Part shown: positions 48,296 to 59,215 of the stretch, one piece after another
How the letters are laid out: each line of letters begins with the position of its first letter
Position numbering within the stretch: the stretch's first letter is position 1
Source of the DNA: CAWAYH01 sp963786195
Lineage (GTDB): Bacteria > Acidobacteriota > Vicinamibacteria > Vicinamibacterales > 2-12-FULL-66-21
Assembly: GCA_963786195.1 (NCBI GenBank)
Contig: CAWAYH010000006.1
Coordinates: 558,001-622,000, forward strand
DNA length: 64,000 nt
Reading direction: 5' to 3'
Position numbers and translations under genes: made by a program
The notes under the pieces: generated by a model
Databases searched by the model: none
What the model saw: only the letters and a program-made list of their open reading frames with translations
Told to the model about the DNA's origin: nothing

Positions 48296-48395
48296 CTCGG
48301 TAGTTCGGTTGCTCGGATGTCCGGTACCTCGGAGCTTCGATCTATCGACCTCCCGACCTGCCGAGCTCCCGACCTCCCGAGCTCCCGAACCCCCG
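48296..48395. repeat. Degenerate inverted repeat between convergent genes
   Basis: The left half repeats GCTCGG/TTCGG-like units and the right half repeats CCCGAGCTCCCGACCT-like units, so the two halves are roughly complementary. It fills the gap between the M14 gene and the TonB receptor gene, both ending here, and may act as a bidirectional terminator. Confidence 0.6.
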
Positions 48396-48397
48396 GC

Positions 48398-51300
48398 TCA
48401 GAAGTAGTACTTCAGCCCCAGCTGCACGATCCGTGGCGGCACGCGCGTGTCGGTAATCGTGCCGAAGCTGCCGGCCGTCACGAGGAAGTTCGGATCCGCG
48501 AAGTTCACGGTGTCGAACAGGTTGAAGATCTCGATCCGGAATTCCGCGCGGCTCTTCCCGATCGAGAAGTTCTTGAAAACCCCCAGATCCACCTGGAAGA
48601 ACCCGGGTTCGGTGAATAGATTCCGCGCCGAGCCGGTGTCGCCCGCCTCTGGCGTTTCGAAGAGCGCACGCTCGTCGGCGTCGAAGAACTCCACGCCACG
48701 CTCGGTACGCCGCACGCGGCCGATCGAGCCTGACCCCGTGTAATCGGCGCGATTGCTCACCCCGTTGGCGCTCGTCGTCGCGACGCGCGTCCCCGTGTCG
48801 TAGAAGGTGAAGGTGTGGAAGCCCAAGAAGACGCTGAACGGGAATCCACTCGACACGTCCAGCACGCCGTTGATCTGCCATCCACCCACGAGCGCGTTCA
48901 TCAGGCCACTCGCTCCCGTCATGTAACGCCGGCCGCTGCCGATCGGCAGATCCCAGATGAAGTGGCCGCGGACGACGTGGCGGATCTCGAAGTTCGAGCG
49001 GCCCTCATCGAGCTCGAGCCGCCGCGGATCGGACGGCACGACGAGCTCGGTTCCCGCGTCGCGCGTGTCGTTGGACACATCGTCCGAGGATCGCGCGTAG
49101 GTGTAGTTCGCGCCGAACGCGAGGCCTGACGACAGCCGGCGCTGGAACTGAATCTGCAGCGCGTTGTACGAGGAGCTCGAACATGTGCAGCCAACGCCGG
49201 CGATGTTGAACTGCGGGTTGGGCCGGAAGAAGTTGTCCGGCAATCCCGCCGCCGCGAGGCCGACGCCCTGGGTGCGGCGATCGAGCGCGTCCGCGATGAC
49301 GCCCACATTGTTGTTCTGGATGTCAGCGTTCGCGCTCGTGGGAATCGTTCCGCCGTACAACCGGGCGAGGTTGCCCGTCGATTCGCCGACGTTCGGGTTG
49401 CCGTTCGCAATCAGGTTGCGATGCGCCGCCTGGAAGTCGCGGCTGAACCCGTTGGCCACGAGATCCATCTGGTTGACGTTGGTCATCCTGAACAGCTTGC
49501 TCCCGCGCGTGCCGACATACGACACCTCGATCATGGTATTGCGCCAGAGCTCGCGCTGCACACCTACGACGACCTGCTGCATGTAGGGTGTGGTGACGCC
49601 CGGATCGAAGAACAGCGGCTGCTCGTTGCGGTTGTTGGGCGGCGTGCGGTTGATCGTCGGCGGCGTCGTCAACAGCGGCACGCCGTTGGCCATCGACAGC
49701 GCGGTGCCGCCCTGCGGCAGCGGCAGCCGTCCCTGCTTCAGCAGCTCGTTCAGACGAAGCACCTGATCGGCTCCGCCGATGGTCGGGTCGCTCGGCGCCA
49801 CGAGGAACTGGTTGAGCGACGTGGCGGGTTGCCGCTGTTCGACGACGTTGAGCGCCCAGGTGATGAGACGCTGGTAGGCGAGACGGTAGTTGGCGCGCAC
49901 GGACGTCTTGCCGTTCCCTTTCGGATCCCAGGCAAGACCCACCGCGGGCGCGAAGTTGTTGTTGTCGCGCGCGAACCACTCCAGGCCGGTGTCCGGACCA
50001 GCCTGGAGGAATGTGACCGGCCCCTGGCTCCCGTCGAGCGGCCGGTTCGGCACGACCTGCACGCCCGCGGCGTCGTACGGCACGGTGTTGAGCTCGTACC
50101 GAAGGCCCACGTTGAGCGTCAGGTTCTGCCGGATCCGCCAGTCGTCCTGGACGAAGAAGTTGTACTCGCCGATCCGCTGATCGAGCGTCAGCGGCTGCAG
50201 CGCGACGAACTCCTGTCCGTTGCTGTAGAACACCTGATCGATGCGGCCGACGCGGCCGAGCATGACGTTGTACATCGTGCTCAGGTTGTTGCGATCGGTC
50301 GCGTTGATCCCCGACCCCGTCAGGTTCGCGAGGCTGCCATCGGGCCGGACGACGCCGCCGGCGTCGACTCCAGTGAACGACGCGTCGAGCCGGTTGAACG
50401 TGATGCTCGGGTAGATGCCGAACGGGTTGCCCGCACCCCGCGTCTGCTTGATGTAGTACCGGCGGATGTTCACGCCGCCCTTGAAGGCATGGGCGCCGCG
50501 CACCCACGTCAGGTTGTCGACGAACTGGAGCTCGGTTGGTTCACGCGCCGTGCCGGGCCAGTACACGAACGGGCTCGGGAAGATGCAGCTCGCGCGGCAG
50601 ATCTCGTAGGTTCGCGGATGTTGGGGGTCCGCAAAGTCGAGGACGTTGCGCGTGTAGCCGCCGGTGATTTCGTTGACGAGCCGATCCGTGATCGTCCACT
50701 TGTCCCCGATCGCCAGCCCCTGCTGATCCGACAGCCTGACCCTGGCCGGCCAGCTCAGGGGCCGCGGCGTCGTGTTGATGATGTCGTTGATCAGATCGTT
50801 GCGGAACGATGTGTGTAGCGGCCGAACAGCGTCTGGCGCGACGTCAGCGTGTAGTCGATGCGCGTCGTCAGGCTGTCGATGGGCGATCGGACGGTGAATT
50901 CCAGCGGTACCCGGCGGTGTTGAGGCCGTCGCCGACGCTGAAATCGTTGGGCGGCGGCAGGAACGCGAGGATCTCCTGCTGCATCACCGGGTCGAGGCCG
51001 AGCCGTCGCGGATCGTTCTGCGCGAAGTTGTAAGAGGACACGGGGACGAGCGGTGAGCCGCTGGCCGCGTTCACGCAACCGGGACGATTGCGCGCGACAG
51101 TGTCGCCGGGACACGTCTGCGTCACGAACCTGAACACCCCGTTGCGGAGCGACTCTGTCGGAACCTGGACGAGCTGACCGGTCTCCTGCGTCCGCCGCAT
51201 CCCGTCGTAGTTGGCGAAGAAGAACGCGCGGTCCCGCTGAATCGGTCCGCCGAGCGAGCCGCCGAACTGGTACCGAACAGGAACAGCCCTGCCTCCGTCG

Positions 51301-51481
51301 TCACCGTTTCGTGGCGGATTCCGGTTTCTTCGTGAACGGCGAGGATCGTTACGCCGGGGACAACCGCGCCGCTCGTGTCCTTCACGAGCCCTGAGATGCG
51401 TCCAGTACCGGTTTGCGCGTGAAGGAGGGAGGAGGTGAGAAAAGCAAGGCCGAAGGCTACGCAACAGACAAGACGTCGCAT
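48398..51481 (-). CDS. Oar-like TonB-dependent receptor with apparent internal deletion and frameshifts
   Basis: The gene encodes a signal peptide (CVAFGLAFLTSSLLHAQ), a carboxypeptidase-regulatory-like domain (TGRISGLVKDTSGAVVPGVTI), and the barrel with GGSLGGPIQRDRAFFFANYDGMRR, WRIRQNLTLNVGLRYELN, FAPAVGLAWDPKGNGKTSVRANY and a terminal GLKYYF typical of outer-membrane barrels. The plug domain, normally between the regulatory domain and FFFANYDG, is missing: at about 51280 AGLFLF jumps to YQFGGSLGGP in another frame. Two further breaks at about 50905 and 50808 look like single lost bases. Oar-type receptors take up or export proteins or sugars with TonB energy. Whether the deletion is real needs checking. 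Confidence 0.8.
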
Positions 51482-51591
51482 GGGACCTCCTGCGGTTGCG
51501 GCGATTATGCTCCCGGCCCTCGGAAATGCAAGGAAATGTGACGAAGAGCGTGATGAAGCTGAACCGTCAGGACAGAGCTTGTATAAAAGGA

Positions 51592-51613
51592 AGGGCCGGC
51601 GCGCGCCGGCCCT
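51592..51613 (-). terminator. Perfect 22-base palindrome followed by a T-rich tract
   Basis: AGGGCCGGCG and its complement form a perfect palindrome; on the minus strand it is followed by TCCTTTTATAC. It lies 30 bases after the stop of the S9 gene at 51643, in the right orientation for rho-independent termination of that gene ahead of the TonB receptor gene. Confidence 0.6.
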
Positions 51614-51642
51614 CCGTCGTCCGGCTGAAGCCGGACACGACA

Positions 51643-54376
51643 TTAGCGCGACGCCGACTCGGTTGTCGTCGTCTTCTTGTCGGTCTTCGCGCCGTTCTTC
51701 ACGTACTTGTCGAGCCACGCGCGCCCAGCGCGCCCACAGGTCGAGCAGCGTCTCGCGCGACGCCGGCCCGTGATCCTCGAGCGGATACAGGTAGAGCGCG
51801 GCCGTTTTCCCCAGCCCGTTCAGGGCGTGATACAGCCGGAGCGAGTTGGTGGGATCCGTTCCCACGTTCTGATCGGCGAGGCCGTGATACATCAGCAGCG
51901 CGCCGGTCAGGTTGTTGGCGTAGAGGAACGGCGACATCGACAGGTAGACGTTCGGCGCCTCCCACAGGTCGCGACGCTCGCTCTGGAAGCCGATGGGCGT
52001 CAGCGTGCGGTTGTAGGCGCCGTCACCGGCGATGCCCGCCTTGAAGAACGGCGTGTGCACCATCGCGTTGACGGTCGAGAACGCGCCGTAGCTGTGACCG
52101 CCGATCGCGAGCCTGTTGCGGTCCGCGAGGCCCCGGCGATCGAGCTCATCGATGACCGCCGCCAGGTTGTTGCGGAGGTCGTGGACGTAGTTGTTGTTCA
52201 TCTGTCCCGCCGGGCCGACGATTGGGGAGTCGGGCTCGACGACCGCGTAACCGAGACGGATGAAGAACTCCATCGACCGCGCGCCGAAGTTCGGGAACGT
52301 GTTCTTGTTGAACGTGCGGTCGGGCCGATCGTACGAATCCTGGTCCGAGAACTCGCGCGGGTAGAACCAGAAGATGGCCGGCAGCCGCGTGCCGCGCTGA
52401 TAGTTCTGCGGGAGCGTGACCGTCACGCGGAACTTGAAGCCATCCGCACGCTCGACCGTGAAGCGCTCGACGAGTGCCCGCGTCAGGTCAGGCGTGTAGT
52501 CCTGGTTCTTCGTCAGCTGCGTCCGCTGATTGCCGGCGACGAGATACTGCTGACCGATCTCGGTCGGAGTCTCGCGCGCGACGATGAACTTGCCGCCCTC
52601 GACGTCGATGACCGACGAGACGCGCTCGAAGACACCCTTGTTGTCGCTCTCGTAGACGCGCTGCTTCTGGCCGGTCTTGATCGCGACTTTGTCGATGAAC
52701 GTCTTCGGCCCGACCTCGTTGGGGTTCTTGTCGTAGGCCGTCCCCTGGAAGAAGACGCTGCTGCCGTCAGCCGACAGGAGCACGGGACCACCACCGCCGC
52801 CACCACCGCCGCGCCCGCCACCGCCGGCGCCGCGTCCGCCGCCGCCACCGCCCCCACGGACACCGAGCAGCGAGCCCGGGTTCGCGTAGATGTCCTCGGC
52901 GCGATACCGCGCCAGCGTGTAGCGCTGCGTCGGCTCGGCGAGGCTCACGGCGTACTCGACGGTGTTCTGCCCGTTCCGCTCGCTGAAGAAGATCGTCTTC
53001 ATGTCGGGCGAGAACCTGAGGCCGTTGATACGGGTGTTGTTCTCGAACAGCATCTTCGCGCCGGAGGCGTCGAACGGCGGCAGCCACTGATACAGGCGAT
53101 CCTTGCGCTCGGCCGGCCGCCCGCCTCGTCCCGGCTGGTCGGCGTTGGCTGCGGTGTCGGCGTTGCCGCCCGCGCGGCCCGCGCCGCGGCCGCGACCACC
53201 GGCTTCACCCGGCGGCGGCGGTTCCTGCTCGAGGAACGTGAGCCCCTGGCCGTCCGGTCGCCAGGCGAACTCGCGCTTGCCGGCCTGATTCTGCTGGCCA
53301 CCGCGCCCGCCGCCCTGCGCCGGCGGATCGGCCGGCGGCTGCGTGTCGTCCTGCACGCCGAGGTTGATCGGTCGATCGGTGAGCTTGGCGAGCGCCTTGC
53401 CGTCCGCGGCGTCCCAGATCTCCTCGATGGTGCCGAAGTTGTTGACCGGCACGTCGTACGAGAACGGCTTGACCATGCGCGTCACGCGCACGTACTTCCC
53501 GTCCGGCGACGCGTCGATCGAACGCACCATCGTCGGCTGCCCGACTTTCTTCACGGTGCCTTTCGCAACGTCAATCAGCGCGACCTGACCGATGGCGTGC
53601 CACTCGAGCAGCTCCTTCTCGTAGGTCGTCGACATCAGGCTGGGGAACGTGCGCAGGCGGTTCTTGTCCGAATCGGCGAGCTTCACCGTCGGGCCGTTCG
53701 GCGCCGTCGGCGCCGCGGGCATCGCGGGCCGCGCATCGGGGATCAGCACTGCGGCGATGTTCTTGCCGTCGGCGGTGAACTCGATGCTCGACACGAGCGT
53801 CGCCAGCAGCGGCGTCTTCGTCAGCTGACGGGACTTCCCGGTGGCCGCGTCGGCCACCCAGATGTGCGTCGCATCCTCGGTGTGGGCCAGGTAGGCGATC
53901 GTGGCGCCATCCGGTGACCAGGCGGCGCCGGAAACCCTGGCGCCGGCCGGCGTCTGAATCGGTCGCTTCGAGCCATCCGCGGCCGAGATTACCTGGATGC
54001 CGACGTTGTTGCGGATCGTCAGCGCCCGCGCGCGATTGGCCTTGAAGTCGACGAACACGCCGCCCAGCTCGTGGAAGGGTTTCGAGAACGTCTTCATCAG
54101 GACGGGACCGTCGCCGATCTCGTCCAGGAACCATTTCTTGTCGGGACTGAGGTTGCTCAGGCTGACGTTGAGGTATCGAGGCGTCAGGACCGCGTCGGCC
54201 AGCTCCTTCGGGGGCGTGGCGTAGCTTTCCTGCTTGATGATGTCGTCGGCCCAGCTCGTCGGACCGCTCGGCTGCGACTGTCCCGCCTGCCCCGCCAGCG
54301 TCAGCGGAACCAAAAGAAGCAGCAAAGCCGGAAGGAAACGCACCAGGCGGTGCGCCGTGGACCGTGTCTTCGTCAT
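51643..54376 (-). CDS. S9 serine peptidase with glycine-rich insertions (one frameshift at the end)
   Basis: Signal peptide (VRFLPALLLLLVPLTLAGQ), then a propeller (DGSKRPIQTPAGARVSGAAWSPDGATIAYLA, TDGKNIAAVLIPDARP) and a hydrolase domain with RLAIGGHSYGAFSTVNAM (nucleophile), MYHGLADQNVGTDP (acid) and LEDHGPASRE (histidine). It is a DPP/prolyl tripeptidyl-type enzyme. Two low-complexity glycine-rich stretches interrupt the propeller: QGGGRGGQQNQAG, RGRGAGRAGG and a poly-Gly/Arg run near 52790-52870. An extra base at about 51735 breaks the C-terminus; rejoining gives WLDKYVKNGAKTDKKTTTTE and a stop at 51643. Start ATG 54376. Confidence 0.88.
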
Positions 54377-54395
54377 AGTGCCTCCGTCCTTAACC

Positions 54396-54421
54396 GGGGG
54401 GCTTCGCCCCGCCGGACCCCC
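54396..54421. repeat. REP-like hairpin related to the 2.6-kb element
   Basis: On the minus strand GGGGTCCGGCGGGGCGAAGC reads almost like GGGTGTCCGAGGGGCGAAGC at 2617-2636; the core stem is GGGGC and GCCCC around TTC/GAA. It lies just upstream of the S9 peptidase start. Confidence 0.6.
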
Positions 54422-54576
54422 ATCGCCGTCGCTCGCGGGGCCCCCGCCGCCCCGCGCCGCTCCGGCGGGGCGCGCTCCGCGCGCCAAGCCGCATGGGCTA
54501 ATACGGGCAGGGCGCAGGAAACGCTTACCGGCTTTCCCGTTGAGAGAGAAGAAGATACCACGGGCGGGGGTGCCCC

Positions 54577-57103
54577 TCAGAATTCGATCAGGAAGCCCGC
54601 GGCGGGGAGGAGCGGAAACAGCTGTTCGACGAAGCCCAGGGCCTCCTGGGTCCGGACCCGCACCGTGCCGTCCGCCGGGCCCAGGTTGGTCCGGTCGAGG
54701 ACGTTGAGGACCTCCACGTAAAGCGTCAGCCGGCGGCGGGTGAAGTGAAAGGTCCGATCGGCCCGCAGGTCGAGACGCGCGTAGGTCGGCAGCCGGACGT
54801 CGTTGCGCTGATCGCTCAGGAACAGACCACCGTCGCGCTCGACGAAGTAGCCGGCGACCGGGACGTTGCTGCCGGCGCGGAATTTGACGCTGACGTTGGT
54901 GCGCCCGGTCAGCCGGTACTGACCGTAGATGTTGACGGTGTGACGCTGGTCGAAATCGCCCCAGTACGACTCCCCCGTGATCGCGTCGTCGTATGTCGCG
55001 CGGCCGTAGGCGTAAGAAATCCAGCCCGAGAGCCCGTTGGGATCCGACCGCGCGAGCGAGAGCTCGACGCCCCGCGACGATCCGGTCAGCGCGTTCGCGA
55101 AGCGGATCGGCCCCGGGAACAGGATGATGCCGTTCACGAGCCGCGGCTCGGCGTTCTCGAGCCGGATCATGTCGCGCTCGTCACGATCGTAGAACGTCGC
55201 CTGCCATCGAAAGCCACCTCCCAGGCGCTGTTCGATCCCGACGTCCAGATGCCGCGCGCGCTCCCGTGTGAGCGCCGGATTCCCGATCTGGCCAAGAACC
55301 TGATCGAACCGCGGAAACTGCTGATGCAGCCCCACGCCGGCGCGCAACGAGGTCTGCCCGAAACGCAACAGACCCTGTACCCACGGCGACGCGATCGTTT
55401 CATTCGTCAGCGTGGAGTGCGCGACGCGAACCCCGGGGCTGACCGACCATCGATCGCTGGGGTTCCACAGCACGTGCACGTACCCGGCCTGCAGCCACGA
55501 GGAGCCGTCGAACGTCTGCACGCTGCGGACAATCGTCTGAGGCGCCTGTGGTGCAAACTCGTACGCGAGCAACGTACGAGATTCCCGCTCGCGCCGGATC
55601 TCTCCGCCGATCTCGATTGTCGACGCCCGCGCCGGGGCGAACGACAGACCCGCGCGGTACCCGAGGTCTCGAAACGATCCGTTGTCGAGCGGCTGACCGA
55701 AGTCGCCGCGGTTGTCAAATCCGAGCGTAATGAACGACACGCGCTGGCGAAGAACGGTCCGCCCGAACACCGACCTGACCCCGGTGGTGACGACCGCGGT
55801 ATCGCTGTCGCCGTCCATAATGGAATTGGGACTGGGGTTCACCTCGGTCTCGACGAGCCCGGACCGCCCGGCCACCGCGCTGAACTCGAGCTGATGACGG
55901 CTGGTCAGATCGAAGACCACCTTCGACTGATGATCGAGAAACCCGAAGGTCGTCGTCTCTTCGAAGTCGAGCGCGCGCAGCAGCCAGTCGAGATACGACT
56001 TTCGAATCGACGCGATCCACGATCCGCGGCCGCCGGCGATCGGTCCTTCGAGGACGGCCGATGCGCTGGTGGCGCTGACGGCGCCGTGCAGGCCGAACGC
56101 CGAGCGCGACCCCTCACGGAGCCCGAAATCCACCCAGGCGCCCGTCGTAGATCCCGCCCGCTGCGGATATGCGCCCGAGGCGAGCGCCACGTGATCGAGC
56201 ACATCGCTGTTGATCATCGCGATCGATCCTGTGTCCTCGCTCCCCCGCACGGAATGGAGCGGCCACGGGACCGACACGCCGTCGATCGAGACGCCGAGGT
56301 GCGCGAAGTCGGCAGCGCGGACCGAGAACTCGCTTCGGAAATCGTCGTTCGCGGCCACGCCGGGCAGCGCGTGCACGGCCCTGATGGGATCGTCCGCGAG
56401 CACGCCGCGGAGGTGCTGAATCTCCGCATTGCCGATCCATTGATACGACGGGACCGTGACGTCGCGATCGTTGCGAGAGTCGGGCCGGACGGTGACGGTC
56501 TCGTTGTAGGAGCTCGTGCCGGGCGCGAGCGGGACGCGCAGCTCGGCCGTCTCGCCGGGCTTGACCTCGGTCGTGGGCCGCGCGAGCGCGTAGCCGATCA
56601 ACGACACGTAGAGCGTCTGACGCCCGGACGGAATCCCGTCCAGCGCGAACGCTCCCTTCGCATCGGTGCGAACCTTGTGCGACGAACCCTGCACCTGAAC
56701 GATGACGCCCTCGAGCGGCGCGCCCGATGCGGCATCGACCACGAGCCCGCGTATGGTGCCCGTCGGACCCTGGGGTGCCGCGGCGCGCACTGAGCCGTTG
56801 GCCGTCGATCGTCGAACCACGAGGAGCGATCCGTTCGGTCCCGCGTCAACGCCCAGCCCGTGCGGGCGCAGCAGCTCTTCAAGGCGCGCGCGCGGGATCC
56901 TTTGCCTTCGGTTCGGCAACGACCCGCATGTCCGCCTGGACCAGCTCGGAGCTGTAGACGATGCGGACGCCGTCGCGCTGCATTTCCCGGAGCACATCGG
57001 CGAGCGCGCGGCCGGCGTATGTGACGGCGCGATCCTGTGCGGCGGTCGTATGCGGCACCGCACCAAGCAAGACGATGGCGAGCAGACAGGTGAGCGTTCT
57101 CAC
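54577..57103 (-). CDS. TonB-dependent receptor with N-terminal STN signalling domain (one frameshift)
   Basis: A GTG at 57103 starts a signal peptide (RTLTCLLAIVLLGAVPHTTAAQ) and an STN domain (AGRALADVLREMQRDGVRIVYSSELVQADMRV, LLRPHGLGVDAGPNGSLLVVRR). Then comes a CarboxypepD-regulatory domain (GTIRGLVVDAASGAPLEGVIV), the plug (ETVTVRPDSR, AVHALPGVAANDDFRSEFSVRAAD) and the barrel ending GFLIEF. STN domains contact FecR-type regulators to signal through the membrane, and FecR is the neighbour. The start overlaps the FecR stop (GTGA). One extra C at about 56893 breaks the STN domain. Substrate unknown. Confidence 0.9.
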
Positions 57104-58138
57104 GGCCGGCGCTCCCTCTGTGACGGCGCGCGAGCGATGACGAGATCGTTGCCCGCCATGCGGTGCGCGAGGCCGCAGGTCGGCAGCACCACGCCGAGCG
57201 CGTCCGCCGGCGTGAGCCCGTCGATCGATCCATGCAGGACGATCGTCGATGCGGAGCGCTCCAGCCCCGCATCCTCGAACTTCACGCGCCACCCGCCCTC
57301 GCGTTCGATCCATTGGAGGAACGTGTCGAGCGTCCGGCCTTCGAGCGCGAAGGGCGCGCCCGCGCGCACCGTCCAGTCCCAGTCGGCTCCGTGGAGCGCG
57401 ACCACGCGTCGTTCCACCGCCCCGTCCGGAGATGCCAGCAGTTCGAATCCCGCCGTGCCGTCGTACGAGGATCCGCGGTGTTCGAGACGCACGAGGCCCT
57501 CGCGCACGCGCAGCCGCACGGCGCGCTCGCCCAGCCGCACCTCGAAGCGAGTCCCGACGTCCCGCGCGATGCCGAACGGCGTCCGCACCTCGATGCCCGC
57601 GTGCCCTCCTGCACCCGAATCGATGTAGATGGCGCCGCGCTCCAGCTGCAGCGTCAGCCTGTCGGGCAGACGCACCTCCGTTGAGACATCCAGACGCACC
57701 GACGCACCCGAGAGCGATCGGAGACTGGCGAAACTGTCGGGACCAGTACGAACGGTCGACCCGCTCCGGATTTCGCGGCCGGCGCCGGCGACGAGTCCGG
57801 CGATCTCCCCGGCCGCACCTGTCGTAACCCGCCCCGTGGTCCGCTCGACGACGGCGACTCTGACCGTCTCCGAGGGAATCGCCGGCTGTGCAGTGGAGCT
57901 CGAATCCGGTTGTTCACGTTCACGAGAATCACCATGGAGGCCGCTGCCGCGAGGCCGATGCTCAACCAGGTCGTCGTGCGACGCCGGGCGCGATTCCGTA
58001 CTGTCTGCTCCCACTCCTCGTGGACGGCGAGTCGGACACGTGCTTCGGCGTCGCGTGGAGGAGAGGGCGTGGTCCCGCCAGCCGCAACAGCGTGGCGACG
58101 TCGTCCGCCGGCACATCGGGATCGCGTTCGTCAGCCAT
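57100..58138 (-). CDS. FecR-type anti-sigma/signal transducer (two frameshifts)
   Basis: The rebuilt protein has a short cytoplasmic head (ADERDPDVPADDVATLLRLAGPRP), one transmembrane helix (WLSIGLAAAASMVILVNV), and a FecR domain with EIRSGSTVRTGPDSFASLRSLSGASVRLD, FGIARDVGTRFEVRLGE and VREGLVRLEHRGSS. The C-terminus (LDTFLQWIEREGGWRVKFED, IDGLTPADALGVVLPTCGLAHRMAGNDLVIARAP) is an STN-like FecR_C domain. Frames change at about 58063 and 57905, each consistent with one lost base. It overlaps the sigma gene by eight bases and the receptor by four, so the order is sigma-FecR-receptor. The cytoplasmic head is short. Confidence 0.83.
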
Positions 58139-58751
58139 CGATTTCTCCGCGGTGAGGCGCGAGCACCGTGAACGCGTCGCGAAACGCGCGCCGCGCGCGC
58201 GTCAGCAGCGACTCGGCGGCCTTCTCGCCCGTCTCCAGGCGCGTGGCGATCTCGGCCACCGCCAGACCTTGCATGTACTTCCACTCGAGCACGTCTGCGT
58301 AGCGCGCCGGCAAGGCGTCGAGCGCGACCTGCACGAGGCGCGACACCTCCTGCCGCTCGAACGCCGCGTCGGGCCGTTCGACGATCTGCGCGGCAATCGA
58401 TGCGAGACGGTCGCGCATCTCGGGCGCGTCTTCGGCGAGCGGCACGACCTCGTGCCTGCCGGTGCGTTCGCGCCAGCTCGCAATCTCGTTCCGGCAGATG
58501 GCGCAGAGCCAGGTGAAGAGCGTCGAGCGTCCCTGCCACGTATGCAGCCGTCGAATGGCCTTGATCATGGTGGCCTGCACGATCTCCTCTGCAGCATCCG
58601 CGTCCTGACCGACGCGGTGGACCGCGAAGCGATAGAGTCGCGGGAAGTAATCCTTGAAGAAGGCGTCGAACGCCGGATCGTCGCCCCGGAGCATGCGGTG
58701 CACGAGCGTCGCGTCGGTCACGGCGGCGGCCCCGCGGGTGCTCTCGGGCAT
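58131..58751 (-). CDS. ECF sigma factor (FecI-like)
   Basis: Region 2 is LYRFAVHRVGQDADAAEEIVQATMIKAIRRLHTWQGRSTLFTWLCAICRNEI and region 4 LDALPARYADVLEWKYMQGLAVAEIATRLETGEKAAESLLTRARRAF. It is a typical ECF factor and partner of the downstream FecR and receptor genes. The operon order matches FecI-FecR-FecA iron-type signalling, although the substrate here need not be iron. Start ATG 58751. No break seen. Confidence 0.92.
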   Translation of the reverse strand: MPESTRGAAAVTDATLVHRMLRGDDPAFDAFFKDYFPRLYRFAVHRVGQDADAAEEIVQATMIKAIRRLHTWQGRSTLFTWLCAICRNEIASWRERTGRHEVVPLAEDAPEMRDRLASIAAQIVERPDAAFERQEVSRLVQVALDALPARYADVLEWKYMQGLAVAEIATRLETGEKAAESLLTRARRAFRDAFTVLAPHRGEIDG

Positions 58752-58838
58752 CGTCAGGGTGTTAGACGGGGGAAGCGGGTGGAATCCTTCGCGAGCCTGG
58801 CGCGCCGAAGCTCGCCGAAGGCGAGCAAAGGCGGCCTC

Positions 58839-59078
58839 TTATCCTCGGTTCGACGCGCCGTGAATCTCGTGGATGTAGTGGGCGCGGGCTTCGAGCTCGG
58901 CGAGCTTGGTGGCCGCGTAGAGCATGGCCTCGCGCATCACGGCCCGAATCTCGCCAGGGGGCATCAACTGCAGGACGCGCGGGTCGGGACCGTGAATGCG
59001 CAGGTATTCGTCGATGAACGCGCGTTCGAGCGCGGCCTGGGGCTCTTCGAGGGGAACTTCGCGCCGTTCCGCCGGCAT
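58839..59078 (-). CDS. Small conserved hypothetical protein
   Basis: The 79-residue protein is hydrophilic and helical, with VPLEEPQAALERAFIDEYLRIHGPD, VLQLMPPGEIRAVMREAMLYAATKLAELEARAHYIHEIHG. No transmembrane segment or known domain is visible. It lies between the sigma gene and a membrane protein gene, in the same strand direction. The amphipathic pattern and high acidic content fit a small adaptor or stress protein; I do not recognise it. Confidence 0.5.
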   Translation of the reverse strand: MPAERREVPLEEPQAALERAFIDEYLRIHGPDPRVLQLMPPGEIRAVMREAMLYAATKLAELEARAHYIHEIHGASNRG

Positions 59079-59215
59079 GGGTCACCTCCGCGGGCGCCGG
59101 TCAGGAGGAGATGCCAATCATACGCCCCGCTGCGGGCCTTGCCAACCGCTGACGGCAGCCACAAGACCGTCGCCGGTAAGGCGCGCGTGGCGGGCGCGCC
59201 GTTCATGCCGGTGCG

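Noticed and set aside
51122..54487. An apparent 1121-residue fusion of S9 peptidase and TonB receptor N-terminus
   Set aside because: A frame slip near 51735 lets the frame run on; a TAA at 51643 and a palindromic terminator separate the two genes.
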